Shown: positions 43,210-51,759 of the stretch, piece after piece
How positions within the stretch are numbered: the first letter of the stretch is position 1
How the letters are laid out: every line of letters begins with the position of its first letter
Source: FACHB-T130 sp042747725
GTDB lineage: Bacteria > Cyanobacteriota > Cyanobacteriia > Cyanobacteriales > FACHB-T130
NCBI RefSeq assembly: GCF_042747725.1
Contig: NZ_JBHZGO010000085.1
Coordinates: forward strand, 73,908 to 137,907
DNA: 64,000 nucleotides
Direction: 5' to 3'
Program-made: the position numbers and the translations under genes
The notes under the pieces: generated by a model
The model's input: the letters and a program-made list of their open reading frames with translations, nothing else
Database searches by the model: none
What the model was told of the DNA's origin: nothing

Positions 43210-44114
43210 GCTGACTTAACCTCTGGAAAGGTTGGTTCGGCAATGTTTTGATTACCAGATGCGATCGCGTAGCACCGTCTGCCAGAACGCAGAAATTCCC
43301 ACACCAGCTGCTTTCCCGGTTCGGCATACTTGAGAATGCTTTTGAGATCGTCAGGGGTATTAAAATATTCACCGCCTACTCCCATTAGCACGTCGCCAAT
43401 TTGAAGACCCACCGAGGCAGCCAAACTCCCCGGAGCAACTTCCAACACCAATAAGCCCAAAATGCGCTGATTTTCTAAACCAAGCAGCACCGGACGTAGG
43501 GTGACACCCAGAGAGGGAGGGCGATCGCTTTTGAGAAAACATTCTACTCTCTTGCTGGGGATTGCCAACGCTAAACCACCTGCAATCATCGTGTTAATCC
43601 CAATCACTCGCCCCCGTGCATCGGCAAGCAAACCACCAGAATTTCCGGGTGCTAGCCGAATATCAGCCTTAACCCATCTTTGAGTGCTGAAGTCATCAAT
43701 GGAGTCAGTCGCGTGGATAATTCCCTTGGTGAGTGCGCCAACTAGACCCAGAGGATTTCCCACTGCCAGCACCAGTTCGCCGACTCGGAGATTGGAGTCG
43801 CCAACCGTGACGGCTGGAAGGTCAGTTGTCTCAACCTGGAGTGCCGCTAAATCCTGTCTGGAGTCGATGTCTGTGCGGATAGCCTCAATGACTCGTCCAT
43901 CCCAAAGTTCGACAATCGCCCTGTCGAAAGGGGCGACATGAGCGTTGGTGATAATCAAACCTTGAGAATTCCAGATTACACCTGAGCCGCCACTCCCGCG
44001 ACTGCTGCGGACTTGTACGGTACAACGGCGTAGTTGTTCGGCGATTTGCGACAACTCAAGGGCAATCTCTGCACTTGCACCTGTATTCTCTAATGTTGCG
44101 GTTGCGATCGCCAT
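43206..44114 (-). CDS. Trypsin-like (HtrA/Deg) serine protease with PDZ domain
   Basis: A 302-aa DegP/HtrA-related protein. Catalytic triad: His in IITNAHVAPFD, Asp in DSRQDLAALQVE and Ser in LAPGNSGGLLAD. A PDZ domain lies at about 205-290 (VLEVAPGSLAASVGLQIGDVLMGVG). There is no signal peptide, so it is cytosolic or exported by another way. The start ATG at 44114 has GGGAGG seven bases before it, which beats the upstream alternative at 44171. It is one base from the previous gene's stop and overlaps the next gene, so the three are cotranscribed. Confidence 0.88.
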   Translation of the reverse strand: MAIATATLENTGASAEIALELSQIAEQLRRCTVQVRSSRGSGGSGVIWNSQGLIITNAHVAPFDRAIVELWDGRVIEAIRTDIDSRQDLAALQVETTDLPAVTVGDSNLRVGELVLAVGNPLGLVGALTKGIIHATDSIDDFSTQRWVKADIRLAPGNSGGLLADARGRVIGINTMIAGGLALAIPSKRVECFLKSDRPPSLGVTLRPVLLGLENQRILGLLVLEVAPGSLAASVGLQIGDVLMGVGGEYFNTPDDLKSILKYAEPGKQLVWEFLRSGRRCYAIASGNQNIAEPTFPEVKSA

Positions 44115-44115
44115 C

Positions 44116-45078
44116 TTAATCCTCCCTCGCCGGTCGTTCGCCAACGGTGAGTGCGACTTCCAGGGGCGCACCCCCCCGAATCAGCTGCACTTTCAGGGTT
44201 TTTCCGACGCTTTGTGTCCCCAACATCGCCTGCACGTTCCCCGTGTCGCTGACCGGGTTGCCATCAATTGCGACTAACACATCGCCAATCAGCACCCCAG
44301 CTTTATCCGCAGGGCCATCCGGCTCAACGTTGACAACAATCACCCCACCATTAGAAGCCAGAGAAAGCGCACTCTTAAGCGTATCGGGCAAGCGAACCGG
44401 CTGCATTCCCAAACCCAGGTAGCCTCGTGCAATCCGTCCTTTTGAGAGCAACTGATCTACCACCCGGTTCACCGTAGACGCGGGAATCGTTAAAGCCATA
44501 TTGCGCGGCCCGGAGGTGTTCATACCTGCAACTTTACCGGCTGCATCGACCAGCGGCCCGCCTGAGAAGCCGGGATAGAGGGTTAAATCGAGACGCACAA
44601 ATCGATCGATCGAGCCACCGCTCATACTACGCCAAGCATCCCCTATCGCGCTCACCACACCCATAGAGGCACTCACACCCTTCTCAGTCCCTCGTCCGAG
44701 TGCAAGTACCAGATGACCGACCTTTAGCGTTGCCGCATCGCCAATTTCCGCAACCGGGAATTCTATGTTTTCTAGCTTCAGAACAGCTACATCGGTGCTA
44801 GCGTCACGACCCAGGACGGTAACGGGTACTGTCCGACCATCTGGTAAGGTGACGGTGATTTCCTCTTCGCGCTTGATGGTCTCGTCAGAGGTGACGATGA
44901 TACCTGGTCGCCAGTGGATACCGCTTGAGGAGGAATTCCGCATTAGCCATCCTCTTCTCCCGTAGGAGGTTCGCCCATTGACTGCCACAACTGACCAACC
45001 CACTCGCTCAACAGTATCGGCTAAATTGTTGGAGAGAGCCAGCAAGGTGCTGGACATCTCCGATGAAGATAAAGACAT
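44116..45078 (-). CDS. HtrA-like protein lacking the catalytic His
   Basis: A 320-aa trypsin-like/PDZ protein, the first gene of the operon. The fold signatures are present: ITVTLPDGRTVPVTVLGRD, the Asp motif STDVAVLKL and the Ser motif GFSGGPLVDAAG. The PDZ is at about 225-310 (NVEPDGPADKAGVLIGDVLV). At the position of the catalytic His the sequence reads VTSDETIK where active members read VTNNHVV, so the triad is incomplete. It is probably a chaperone-like or regulatory pseudoprotease, perhaps partner of the next protein. ATG 45078 has GGAG seven bases upstream; the frame opens at 45093. Confidence 0.85.
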   Translation of the reverse strand: MSLSSSEMSSTLLALSNNLADTVERVGWSVVAVNGRTSYGRRGWLMRNSSSSGIHWRPGIIVTSDETIKREEEITVTLPDGRTVPVTVLGRDASTDVAVLKLENIEFPVAEIGDAATLKVGHLVLALGRGTEKGVSASMGVVSAIGDAWRSMSGGSIDRFVRLDLTLYPGFSGGPLVDAAGKVAGMNTSGPRNMALTIPASTVNRVVDQLLSKGRIARGYLGLGMQPVRLPDTLKSALSLASNGGVIVVNVEPDGPADKAGVLIGDVLVAIDGNPVSDTGNVQAMLGTQSVGKTLKVQLIRGGAPLEVALTVGERPARED

Positions 45079-45140
45079 TCCATTTCTCCACAAATGCGAG
45101 AGCTTTTACGGGACAACTGCCAATACGGTTCGGTAAACTT

Positions 45141-45275
45141 CTCCCTCCACCCCTCTCCACCTCTTCCTAACCCTCCTCTACTCTTGGCAGGGAAAAGGAA
45201 TAAATTTTTTTTGACTGGAGAGGGGCGTTTAGTTCCCCCCGTTCCCTGGTAGGGAACGGGGTTGGGGGGTTAGGT
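45141..45275. repeat. Two-stem C/G-rich repeat, longer variant
   Basis: Stem CCCCTCTCC with GGAGAGGGG spans a long TTTTTTTT-containing loop, then CCCCCCGTTCCC with GGGAACGGGG around a TGGTA loop, ending GGGGGGTTAGGT. It lies upstream of the protease operon. Confidence 0.6.
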
Positions 45276-45543
45276 CTACCCGATCTAAACCGGATTGCCA
45301 CTTCCTTGTGCTGATATCATGCCGTTTTGAAGAGACGGGCGGCATCGGAGAAATGGGGAGAACTCACCCTAGAAAAATGGCTAGGGTTCCGTGTATTCCT
45401 AATTACAAGCCAACTTTATGAGGGCTAACTCCTCTGGCAGAACTACACCCCGCACGAAGGTAGTTCTTAAGAACGAGGTAAGCTGAGAACGGTTTCTCCA
45501 ACATAGACAGCAGGCAAGTCATGCAAAACGCAAAAAACGGTCT

Positions 45544-45714
45544 ATGGAACTAAAAGAAACCAATCCATCCCAAAAACCGGAAGACAAGAACTCCGAGCTA
45601 ATTACTCAGGTACAACGGGATAGTGTAATTACCTCTGAAGACTTGCCTTTGAAGCCATTTCGCATCAGCCTGACCGTAGCGATGGTAATTCTATTGCTGT
45701 TTTTTGCCTTTTAG
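45544..45714 (+). CDS. Small tail-anchored membrane peptide, 56 aa
   Basis: ATG-started frame with a charged N-terminus (MELKETNPSQKPEDK) and a single C-terminal hydrophobic segment ISLTVAMVILLLFFAF. No family is recognised. It ends 36 bp before the lycopene cyclase gene on the same strand and may be cotranscribed with it. No strong Shine-Dalgarno is visible, so confidence is moderate. Confidence 0.5.
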   Translation: MELKETNPSQKPEDKNSELITQVQRDSVITSEDLPLKPFRISLTVAMVILLLFFAF

Positions 45715-45750
45715 TTCGGCATCATTAATGTTTAGAGTATTGCTAGCAAG

Positions 45751-46563
45751 ATGAGCTACTTCGCGTTTCACCTTGTCTTTATCCTGCCACCACTCTTCTT
45801 TTTAGCATGGCTTGGGCGGCAACCTCTGGCTGGTATCGGAGGACTCAGAGCGTGGTTAGGGCTGCCCCTGATAGCGCTGATTGCACTGATTTATACTACA
45901 CCGTGGGACAATTACCTGGTTTGGCGCGATGTGTGGCACTACGGCACGGATCGTGTGGTGGGTACGATTGGCTACGTGCCCGTTGAAGAATATTTATTCT
46001 TCATCCTTCAGCCACTGCTAACGGGTTTTTGGCTGTACTGGCTGTTTCCTCGCACAAGTGAGCCAGCACAGCAGGAGGATTCTCCTGGGGTGCGAGTATC
46101 TGGCATCGTTTTATGGAGCGTTCTGAGCATTGCTGGAGCTTTCATGTTGCAGTCGGATCGGACTGTGTACATGGGGCTAATTTTAGCTTGGGCAGGTCCC
46201 GTACTGGCGCTACAGTGGGCAGTTGGAGCAAAGCAACTCTGGGCTAGAAAAGACGCTTGGCTGATTGGCACTCTGATCCCCACAGTTTACCTGTGGATAG
46301 CCGACCGCATCGCCATCGGACAGGGCATTTGGAGCATTTCTGAGACCTATAGCACTGGATTTAAGCTGTTTGGGTTGCCGATTGAGGAAGCGACGTTCTT
46401 TTTAGTCACGAACCTGCTAGTGGTGCAAGGACTTTTATTGTTTCTATTGGTGGGGAAGATGCGATCGCTCCTACCACCGATCTCTTTACCCATTCTCAAT
46501 CATCGGCAGGTAGAACTTCCAAAACGTCTTTCCCAAGTAAAGTCTGGAAACGATACGGTTTAA
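45751..46563 (+). CDS. Two-repeat lycopene cyclase (CrtYcd-type)
   Basis: A 270-aa polytopic membrane protein with two copies of the lycopene-cyclase domain of the CrtYc/CrtYd family. The first has PWDNYLVWRDVWHYG and PVEEYLFFILQPLLTGFW. The second has WIADRIAIGQGIWSI and PIEEATFFLVTNLLVV. Both repeats keep the PxEE catalytic glutamates. This class, fused in archaea and Bacteroidetes and split in actinobacteria, cyclises lycopene ends to beta-ionone rings. Cyanobacteria usually use CrtL or CruA/CruP instead, so it is unusual here. A 6-kb neighbourhood contains no other carotenoid gene. Transfer is possible. ATG 45751 lies 36 bp after the small peptide gene. Confidence 0.82.
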   Translation: MSYFAFHLVFILPPLFFLAWLGRQPLAGIGGLRAWLGLPLIALIALIYTTPWDNYLVWRDVWHYGTDRVVGTIGYVPVEEYLFFILQPLLTGFWLYWLFPRTSEPAQQEDSPGVRVSGIVLWSVLSIAGAFMLQSDRTVYMGLILAWAGPVLALQWAVGAKQLWARKDAWLIGTLIPTVYLWIADRIAIGQGIWSISETYSTGFKLFGLPIEEATFFLVTNLLVVQGLLLFLLVGKMRSLLPPISLPILNHRQVELPKRLSQVKSGNDTV

Positions 46564-46610
46564 GACGGTTGCCTCTATTTGCCACATCACTTTTTGGGAG
46601 TAAAACCGAG

Positions 46611-48071
46611 ATGCCTATTAAGGAATTTTTAAAACAAATTTCTGACACGGTATGGGAAATTCCGGTTTCCTACAAGGAAGGGATGCGCGTTCCCGCCCGG
46701 ATTTATGGAACCGAGAAGATAATTTCCGAATTAGATGAAGCGGTTTACGACCAAGTTACTAATGTAGCGACGCTTCCAGGCATAACCAAATATGCTTTGT
46801 GTATGCCCGACGGACACTGTGGCTATGGTTTTCCGATTGGTGGCGTGGCGGCGATGGATGTGGAAAATGGGGGCGTGATTTCTCCTGGCGGTATCGGTTT
46901 TGATATCAATTGTGGAATGCGCTTGATGGTTACAAACCTCACCTACCATGAAGTCAAACCTTATATCAAAAAGCTGGTAGATAGGCTCTACGAAAGGGTT
47001 CCTGCCGGAGTGGGAAGCAGTGGCTTTGTGAAATTGTCGCGGAATGACTTTCGCAAAGTGGTCGAACAAGGCGCTCAGTGGTGCGTTAATAATGGCTATG
47101 GTTGGGAAGAAGATTTAGAACTAATTGAAGAAAACGGCTGCATTAAGGGTGCTGATTCTGCAAAGATTAGTGACAAGGCAATTGACCGGGGTTTCAATCA
47201 AATTGGAACTTTAGGATCTGGCAATCATTATTTAGAAATTCAAGTTGCTCGAAAGCAAAATATTTTCGATCCAGAGTTAGCCGAGACAATGGGAATTACC
47301 ATGCCGGATCAGGTGGTGGTAATGTTCCACTGTGGTAGTCGCGGATTTGGTCATCAAGTGGCAACTGACTATCTGCAAAAATTTTTAAAGGTAATGGATA
47401 GCAAGTATGGAATTAAAATACTGGATCGAGAATTAGCTTGTGCGCCCTTTGATTCTCCGGAAGGACAAGCCTATTTCTCCGCCATGAAATGCGGCATCAA
47501 TATGTCTTATGCCAATCGTCAAGTGATTCTGCATCGTATCCGCGAAGTGTTTTCGGACATCTTCGGACGTTCTGCGGAAGACTTAGGGATGCACATGGTT
47601 TATGATGTTGCCCATAATACCGCCAAGCTAGAGAGTCATGTTGTAGATGGGAAAGCGCGATCGCTCCTCGTCCATCGTAAAGGTGCAACTCGCGCTTTCG
47701 CACCGGGAATGCCAGATGTTCCGGAACGGTACAAAAAAATTGGTCAGCCAGTTATTATTGGCGGCAGTATGGAAACTGGTTCTTATTTATTAGTTGGCGT
47801 ACCCACTGGCGACCAAACTTTCTTCAGCACTGCACACGGAAGCGGACGCACAATGAGTCGTACCAAGGCAAGAAAAACTTGGCGCGGAGAAACACTCCTA
47901 AAGGAGATGCAAAATAAGGGCATATATGTCCGCAGTACCTCAATGTCCGGACTGGCGGAAGAAGCGGGTGCAGCTTACAAAGACATCGATGATGTGATTG
48001 AAGCGGCTGAATTAGCAGGGATTAGCAAAAAGGTGGTGCGGCTGACACCGATTGGAAATATTAAAGGATGA
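46611..48071 (+). CDS. rtcB: RNA-splicing ligase RtcB
   Basis: RtcB joins RNA 2',3'-cyclic phosphate and 5'-OH ends using GTP and Mn2+. Family motifs are PDGHCGYGFPIGGVAAMD, GGIGFDINCGMRL, GTLGSGNHYLEIQ, FHCGSRGFGHQV (His ligands) and the C-terminal SGLAEEAGAAYKDID. The guanylated His lies in the STAHGSGRTMSR motif. Length 486 aa is normal. ATG 46611 is preferred to a TTG 14 codons upstream, which overlaps the region after the cyclase. Its activator archease is encoded at 50335, beyond the carbonic anhydrase and GTPase genes. Confidence 0.93.
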   Translation: MPIKEFLKQISDTVWEIPVSYKEGMRVPARIYGTEKIISELDEAVYDQVTNVATLPGITKYALCMPDGHCGYGFPIGGVAAMDVENGGVISPGGIGFDINCGMRLMVTNLTYHEVKPYIKKLVDRLYERVPAGVGSSGFVKLSRNDFRKVVEQGAQWCVNNGYGWEEDLELIEENGCIKGADSAKISDKAIDRGFNQIGTLGSGNHYLEIQVARKQNIFDPELAETMGITMPDQVVVMFHCGSRGFGHQVATDYLQKFLKVMDSKYGIKILDRELACAPFDSPEGQAYFSAMKCGINMSYANRQVILHRIREVFSDIFGRSAEDLGMHMVYDVAHNTAKLESHVVDGKARSLLVHRKGATRAFAPGMPDVPERYKKIGQPVIIGGSMETGSYLLVGVPTGDQTFFSTAHGSGRTMSRTKARKTWRGETLLKEMQNKGIYVRSTSMSGLAEEAGAAYKDIDDVIEAAELAGISKKVVRLTPIGNIKG

Positions 48072-48368
48072 AGAAAATTTAACATTTGAGCGATCGCCTG
48101 ATGCACCGAAACACAACAGCACTCTTGTATTCCGGCTAGTCTAATGCACCCTACCATAAAGCATCAGTGTTGGTAGGTAGCAATTTAGATAAGATTCGCG
48201 TTAAACCGCCATCTTACTTGCATCTTTGGTGTTGCACCTTAGCAGTATGAATCGTGCAAAGCCCACACGGATGAATCCTTTTAACGTGCTTGATAAATTG
48301 CATCCTAAGTTGCAGTAATCTTAGCTAGTTGCAGTAATCTTAGGTTTTAGCTAAGGATTTAGATAACT

Positions 48369-49142
48369 ATGGATATGAAAATACATCATCAATTAGAAGG
48401 CATACTGGAAGACCAGGCTATAACAGAGGAAGAGTTGGAAATCAGCCACCAAATCTATCACAGTGGCATTAGTATGAGGGATGCGGCTAAGGTCAAACCT
48501 CCTACTATCAAAACGATAACAGAAGCAATTCGGGCGCTAAAGATTGGCAATGCTCTCTTTTTCAGCGGACGCAGACTTCCTATTGATTTTTCCGCCGTTG
48601 AACGTCGCGCACAAATCCTCATGCAGACTCCTTTTGCTGTTGTTCTTGGCTGTTCTGATAGTCGAGTGCCGACCGAAATAATTTACGATCAACAAGCAGG
48701 CGATTTATTTGTTATTCGTATTGCCGGGAATGTTGTTGAGGCAGGCACTTTAGGAAGTATAGAGTATGCTATTAAGCACTTAAAAACCCTAGTAGTCGTG
48801 GTGATGGGTCATGAAGGCTGTGGTGCAGTGCAAGCAGCAATGCTAGATGAGGCACAACGGAGTTTGGAACCTTACTATGTTAAGTCTTTACTCGATTATA
48901 TTGTGCCAGCCGTAAACAAATTGCCAGCGATTCGTGACCCAAAGGCACGGATGCGAGAAGCAGTGATTGCTAATATTCGTCGGCAAATATACAAACTTAA
49001 GCAAAATCAAGTGATTTTAGAAGCAATTCAAAGTCAGCAGATTGCAGTGATTGGTGCCTACTACGAAATTAGTAGCGGCGCAGTTGATTTTCTAGAGACA
49101 GAAGCGGAGTTGCATCTTGATGATGAAGAATTAGCTCAGTAG
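48369..49142 (+). CDS. Beta-type carbonic anhydrase
   Basis: A zinc enzyme that interconverts CO2 and bicarbonate. Zinc ligands and catalytic residues are C95, D97 and R99 in GCSDSRVP, and H148 and C151 in MGHEGCGAV. Length 257 aa with about 55 residues of N-terminal extension (predicted helical, no obvious export signal). It is followed on the same strand by the COG0523 GTPase gene, a plausible zinc-delivery partner. The 300-bp upstream spacer holds repeated TTGCAGTAATCTTAG words. Confidence 0.9.
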   Translation: MDMKIHHQLEGILEDQAITEEELEISHQIYHSGISMRDAAKVKPPTIKTITEAIRALKIGNALFFSGRRLPIDFSAVERRAQILMQTPFAVVLGCSDSRVPTEIIYDQQAGDLFVIRIAGNVVEAGTLGSIEYAIKHLKTLVVVVMGHEGCGAVQAAMLDEAQRSLEPYYVKSLLDYIVPAVNKLPAIRDPKARMREAVIANIRRQIYKLKQNQVILEAIQSQQIAVIGAYYEISSGAVDFLETEAELHLDDEELAQ

Positions 49143-49343
49143 TTCTAAGTTGCATTAATCAGCTTGTGGATATCTTGCGCCGCCCAATTTTTTAGAAACA
49201 TTGAAAACTTAAAAAGCAGTGAGGTTAACTTAAATATTGCCTAAGTACATTTCTGTTTCTTGTTAATTCAGTTGTTTGGTTCATAGGTATCAAGATTTTA
49301 CAATGCAGTGCCACACGCCATCTATTGACAAAAATGGTATTTC

Positions 49344-50228
49344 ATGAAAAGACGCACGCCTCTCACAGTAATTACAGGACCACTTGGAAGCGGAAAAACA
49401 ACTCTGCTTCGTCATATTCTCGACTCTTTTCCTAAAAAGATCGCCATTTTAATGAATGAATTTGGCGAAATTGGTATCGACACTAAAATCATTCAAGGTA
49501 AAAATGTCCAAATTGCGGATCTCGGTGGCGGTTGCGTATGCTGTTCGCTGTTAGGAGAGTTTGAAGCGGCTGTTAATGAAATCATTGATAGCGTTGACCC
49601 GGATAATATTGTGGTTGAGACAACTGGAGTCGCAGAACCAGATGCTTTGGTTTTCGACATTCAAGAAAGCTTAACCAAAGTGCGACTGGATGGAGTTGTC
49701 ACGGTTATCGATGCAGATGCAATGGTGAAATATCCGTCTGTGGGACATACAAGTCGAATACAAATAGAAGCAGCAGACACTATCCTTTTGAACAAAGTCG
49801 ATTTGGTTTCCGAAAGCGAGTTAAAGGCAATAGAAGATAAATTGCATTCTTTAAACGAAGTCGCCTCAATTTTGCATACTCAGCGATGCCAAGTAGACCC
49901 GGACTTACTATTTGGTATTGGTCGAGAGCGAGTACAACCGCCACCCCATCACGTTCACCAACTTGAATTCGACTCGTTCGGTTACACTTCAGATGCTACA
50001 TTTAATCGCCAATGTTTTGAAGTATTTGCCGATAGTCTTGGTACAGATGTTTATCGAGCAAAAGGGTTTATCCGATTTGCTGAAGGCATTTATCTGTTTA
50101 ATTTCGTGGCTGGACGCTGGGATCTGGAGCCATTTGAACAAGAGGCGACAGAACTGGTTTTTATCGGCAAACAGGTGAGGGCAAGAAAGGAAGAAATTCT
50201 GAATCGTTTAAAGCCGTGCGAACAATAG
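49344..50228 (+). CDS. COG0523 (CobW/ZNG-like) GTPase metallochaperone
   Basis: A 294-aa G3E GTPase. The P-loop GPLGSGKTTLL is at 12-22, the metal motif GGCVCCSLLG has CxCC at 64-67, ETTGVAEP follows (switch II), and the guanine motif is LLNKVDL at about 150-156. A C-terminal CobW domain is seen with GYTSDATFN and FIRFAEGIYLF. The family delivers zinc or cobalt to target metalloenzymes. Adjacency to the beta carbonic anhydrase suggests that enzyme as client, but only by context. A HxHxH-like run (PPPHHVHQLEFD) lies near residue 200, possibly metal-binding. Confidence 0.9.
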   Translation: MKRRTPLTVITGPLGSGKTTLLRHILDSFPKKIAILMNEFGEIGIDTKIIQGKNVQIADLGGGCVCCSLLGEFEAAVNEIIDSVDPDNIVVETTGVAEPDALVFDIQESLTKVRLDGVVTVIDADAMVKYPSVGHTSRIQIEAADTILLNKVDLVSESELKAIEDKLHSLNEVASILHTQRCQVDPDLLFGIGRERVQPPPHHVHQLEFDSFGYTSDATFNRQCFEVFADSLGTDVYRAKGFIRFAEGIYLFNFVAGRWDLEPFEQEATELVFIGKQVRARKEEILNRLKPCEQ

Positions 50229-50230
50229 TA

Positions 50231-50259
50231 AGTTGGGTTGAGGTGAGCGTTACCCAACT
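50231..50259. repeat. AGTTGGGT/ACCCAACT hairpin
   Basis: Perfect 8-bp arms at 50231-50238 and 50252-50259 around 13 nt, directly after the GTPase stop. It may terminate that transcript. Related to the TTGGGTT palindrome at 31178-31200. Confidence 0.55.
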
Positions 50260-50334
50260 ATATAAACACTTGTTGGATAACACTAAGTCGCTTAAGCCAA
50301 CCTACAACTGAACCGTATTGCGAACAATAACCTT

Positions 50335-50766
50335 ATGTCCTACGAGTTTCTTGAAGATGTTGCTACTGCCGATATTGCTTTTCGCGCTTGGGGAAAGAAT
50401 CTAGAGGAACTTTTCAAAGCGGCGGGTGATGCAACTATGAACGTAATGATTGAAGATTTAGACTCAATAGAACTGAAGGAAACGCGCACCTTTAGCTTAG
50501 AAAATGATGAATTGGATATGCTGTTATTTAATTTTTTGCAAGAATTCATCTACTACAAAGACAGCGAGTTACTACTGCTCTTGGCGCAACAAGTTGAGAT
50601 TTCCGAGAAAGATGGAGTGCATCAGCTAAGTGCGGTTACGAAGGGAGAAAAGCTAGATAGCGATCGCCATCAGCAGCGAGTAGATGTCAAAGCGGTTACA
50701 TTACACCAGTTCCAATTAGAAAAAATCGATGACGGTTGGACGGCGATGGTAATTCTTGACATTTAG
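50335..50766 (+). CDS. Archease
   Basis: Archease speeds up RtcB guanylation and turnover. The 143-aa protein has FLEDVATADIAFRAWGKNLEELFKAAG, the conserved metal-binding Asp and the family's middle stretch DMLLFNFLQEFIYYKDSE. A C-terminal VKAVTLHQFQLE ends the family fold. The ATG at 50335 lies after CCTTATG without strong ribosome site. The gene is 107 bp downstream of the COG0523 GTPase. The presence of rtcB 2.3 kb upstream on the same strand supports a functional RtcB-archease pair. Confidence 0.92.
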   Translation: MSYEFLEDVATADIAFRAWGKNLEELFKAAGDATMNVMIEDLDSIELKETRTFSLENDELDMLLFNFLQEFIYYKDSELLLLLAQQVEISEKDGVHQLSAVTKGEKLDSDRHQQRVDVKAVTLHQFQLEKIDDGWTAMVILDI

Positions 50767-50826
50767 CACGTGTCTGTGAATTCGAGAATTGAGAGCGATC
50801 GCTCTGGCTCTGTTCAGAATTGAAGT

Positions 50827-50903
50827 AGTCCAAACGAATTTCCGTGGTTTTACGGTGATGCGGCAAAGGAGTCCAACCGAATTTCCGTAGTTCTACGGTG
50901 ATG
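50827..50903. repeat. Two tandem 43-bp units each with a small hairpin
   Basis: AGTCCAAACGAATTTCCG starts at 50827 and AGTCCAACCGAATTTCCG at 50870. Each is followed by a hairpin: CCGTGGTTTTACGG in the first, CCGTAGTTCTACGG in the second; the changed bases remain pair-compatible. Both end CGGTGATG. Confidence 0.6.
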
Positions 50904-50936
50904 CTTCAGGTGCAAAAGACAATACATTAGCATGCA

Positions 50937-51320
50937 GTGAGTATCAAACTTTATTACTTGAAACTTATGCTATTTTTTTCAATTAACTCAGTAAAAAACG
51001 CACTCGTTCAGGCACTTGAATATTTGCCTGATTTTAGTCAAATGACTTCTTTTCAGAAGGGAACAGTTATTGATCAAACCTTTAAATCTATTTTGAAGGA
51101 TTTGATGACTCAGTTTAAGATGGAACCAGGTATAGATTATGTAGATAATTTGAGGGATAACGAACCTGCAACAGATTTTGTAGCTTTATCTGAGAGAGCA
51201 GATCAGCTAATTACAGGTTTAATGGATGGCAAAATTATAGCAGTCAACACACATATTAAGAAAGACAAGCAAGGTAATCCGTATCAGGTAAAAGCGTACT
51301 TCCGAAAAAAAGCATCTTAA
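50937..51320 (+). CDS. Unknown small protein, 127 aa, AT-rich island
   Basis: I do not recognise this protein. It starts with GTG at 50937, or ATG at 50967 (MLFFSINSVKNALVQALEYL). The middle is predicted helical, with FQKGTVIDQTFKSILKDLM and VALSERADQLITGLMDG. The C-terminus is basic (VNTHIKKDKQGNPYQVKAYF). No signal peptide is clear. Base composition is lower in GC than the surrounding operons and HIP1 sites are absent. It is separated from the next gene by 77 bp. Confidence 0.5.
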   Translation: MSIKLYYLKLMLFFSINSVKNALVQALEYLPDFSQMTSFQKGTVIDQTFKSILKDLMTQFKMEPGIDYVDNLRDNEPATDFVALSERADQLITGLMDGKIIAVNTHIKKDKQGNPYQVKAYFRKKAS

Positions 51321-51397
51321 GTGTATTGTAAAAATGAATTATGCAATACCTCATGTTCTAATAAGACTACAAATCTCAAACGAAAAGATTAATAAAA

Positions 51398-51757
51398 ATG
51401 GAATCAAAATTTTTTGAGAGTGGCAATTATATCTATGAATGTAAAACTTCTCCTTCTCCTACAAGAATCGGAGGATACTTTGACACTTCGTATCTTAACT
51501 CATCAATCAAGAAACTCAAGGTAAGATGGAAGAATGGGAATATCCCAAATGTTCCAAGCGGCTATCGTTATGTTTTTCCAATCAATTATCTTGATGATGA
51601 AGCCCTGCAATTGTTGCAACAATTGCAGAGGGATTATCCAGGTGTGGACATAAGGTATTATGACTGTGAAAAAGTTCAGAAACTTGTGGAAAGTTTAGAA
51701 AAGGTTGGTGATTTGCAATCTTTGGTTAATTACATCAAGCAAGTAAGGGGGAAGTAG
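51398..51757 (+). CDS. Unknown small protein, 119 aa, AT-rich island
   Basis: I do not recognise it. The sequence has alternating strands (GNYIYECKTSPSPTRIGGYF; YRYVFPINYLDD) and then a helix-strand-helix part (QLQRDYPGVDIRYYDCEKV). The pattern faintly recalls the N-terminal part of nuclease-type domains, without a proven active site. No membrane span. It ends with TAG at 51755-51757, and the next gene begins with GTG two bases later, indicating coupled translation. Confidence 0.5.
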   Translation: MESKFFESGNYIYECKTSPSPTRIGGYFDTSYLNSSIKKLKVRWKNGNIPNVPSGYRYVFPINYLDDEALQLLQQLQRDYPGVDIRYYDCEKVQKLVESLEKVGDLQSLVNYIKQVRGK

Positions 51758-51759
51758 GA

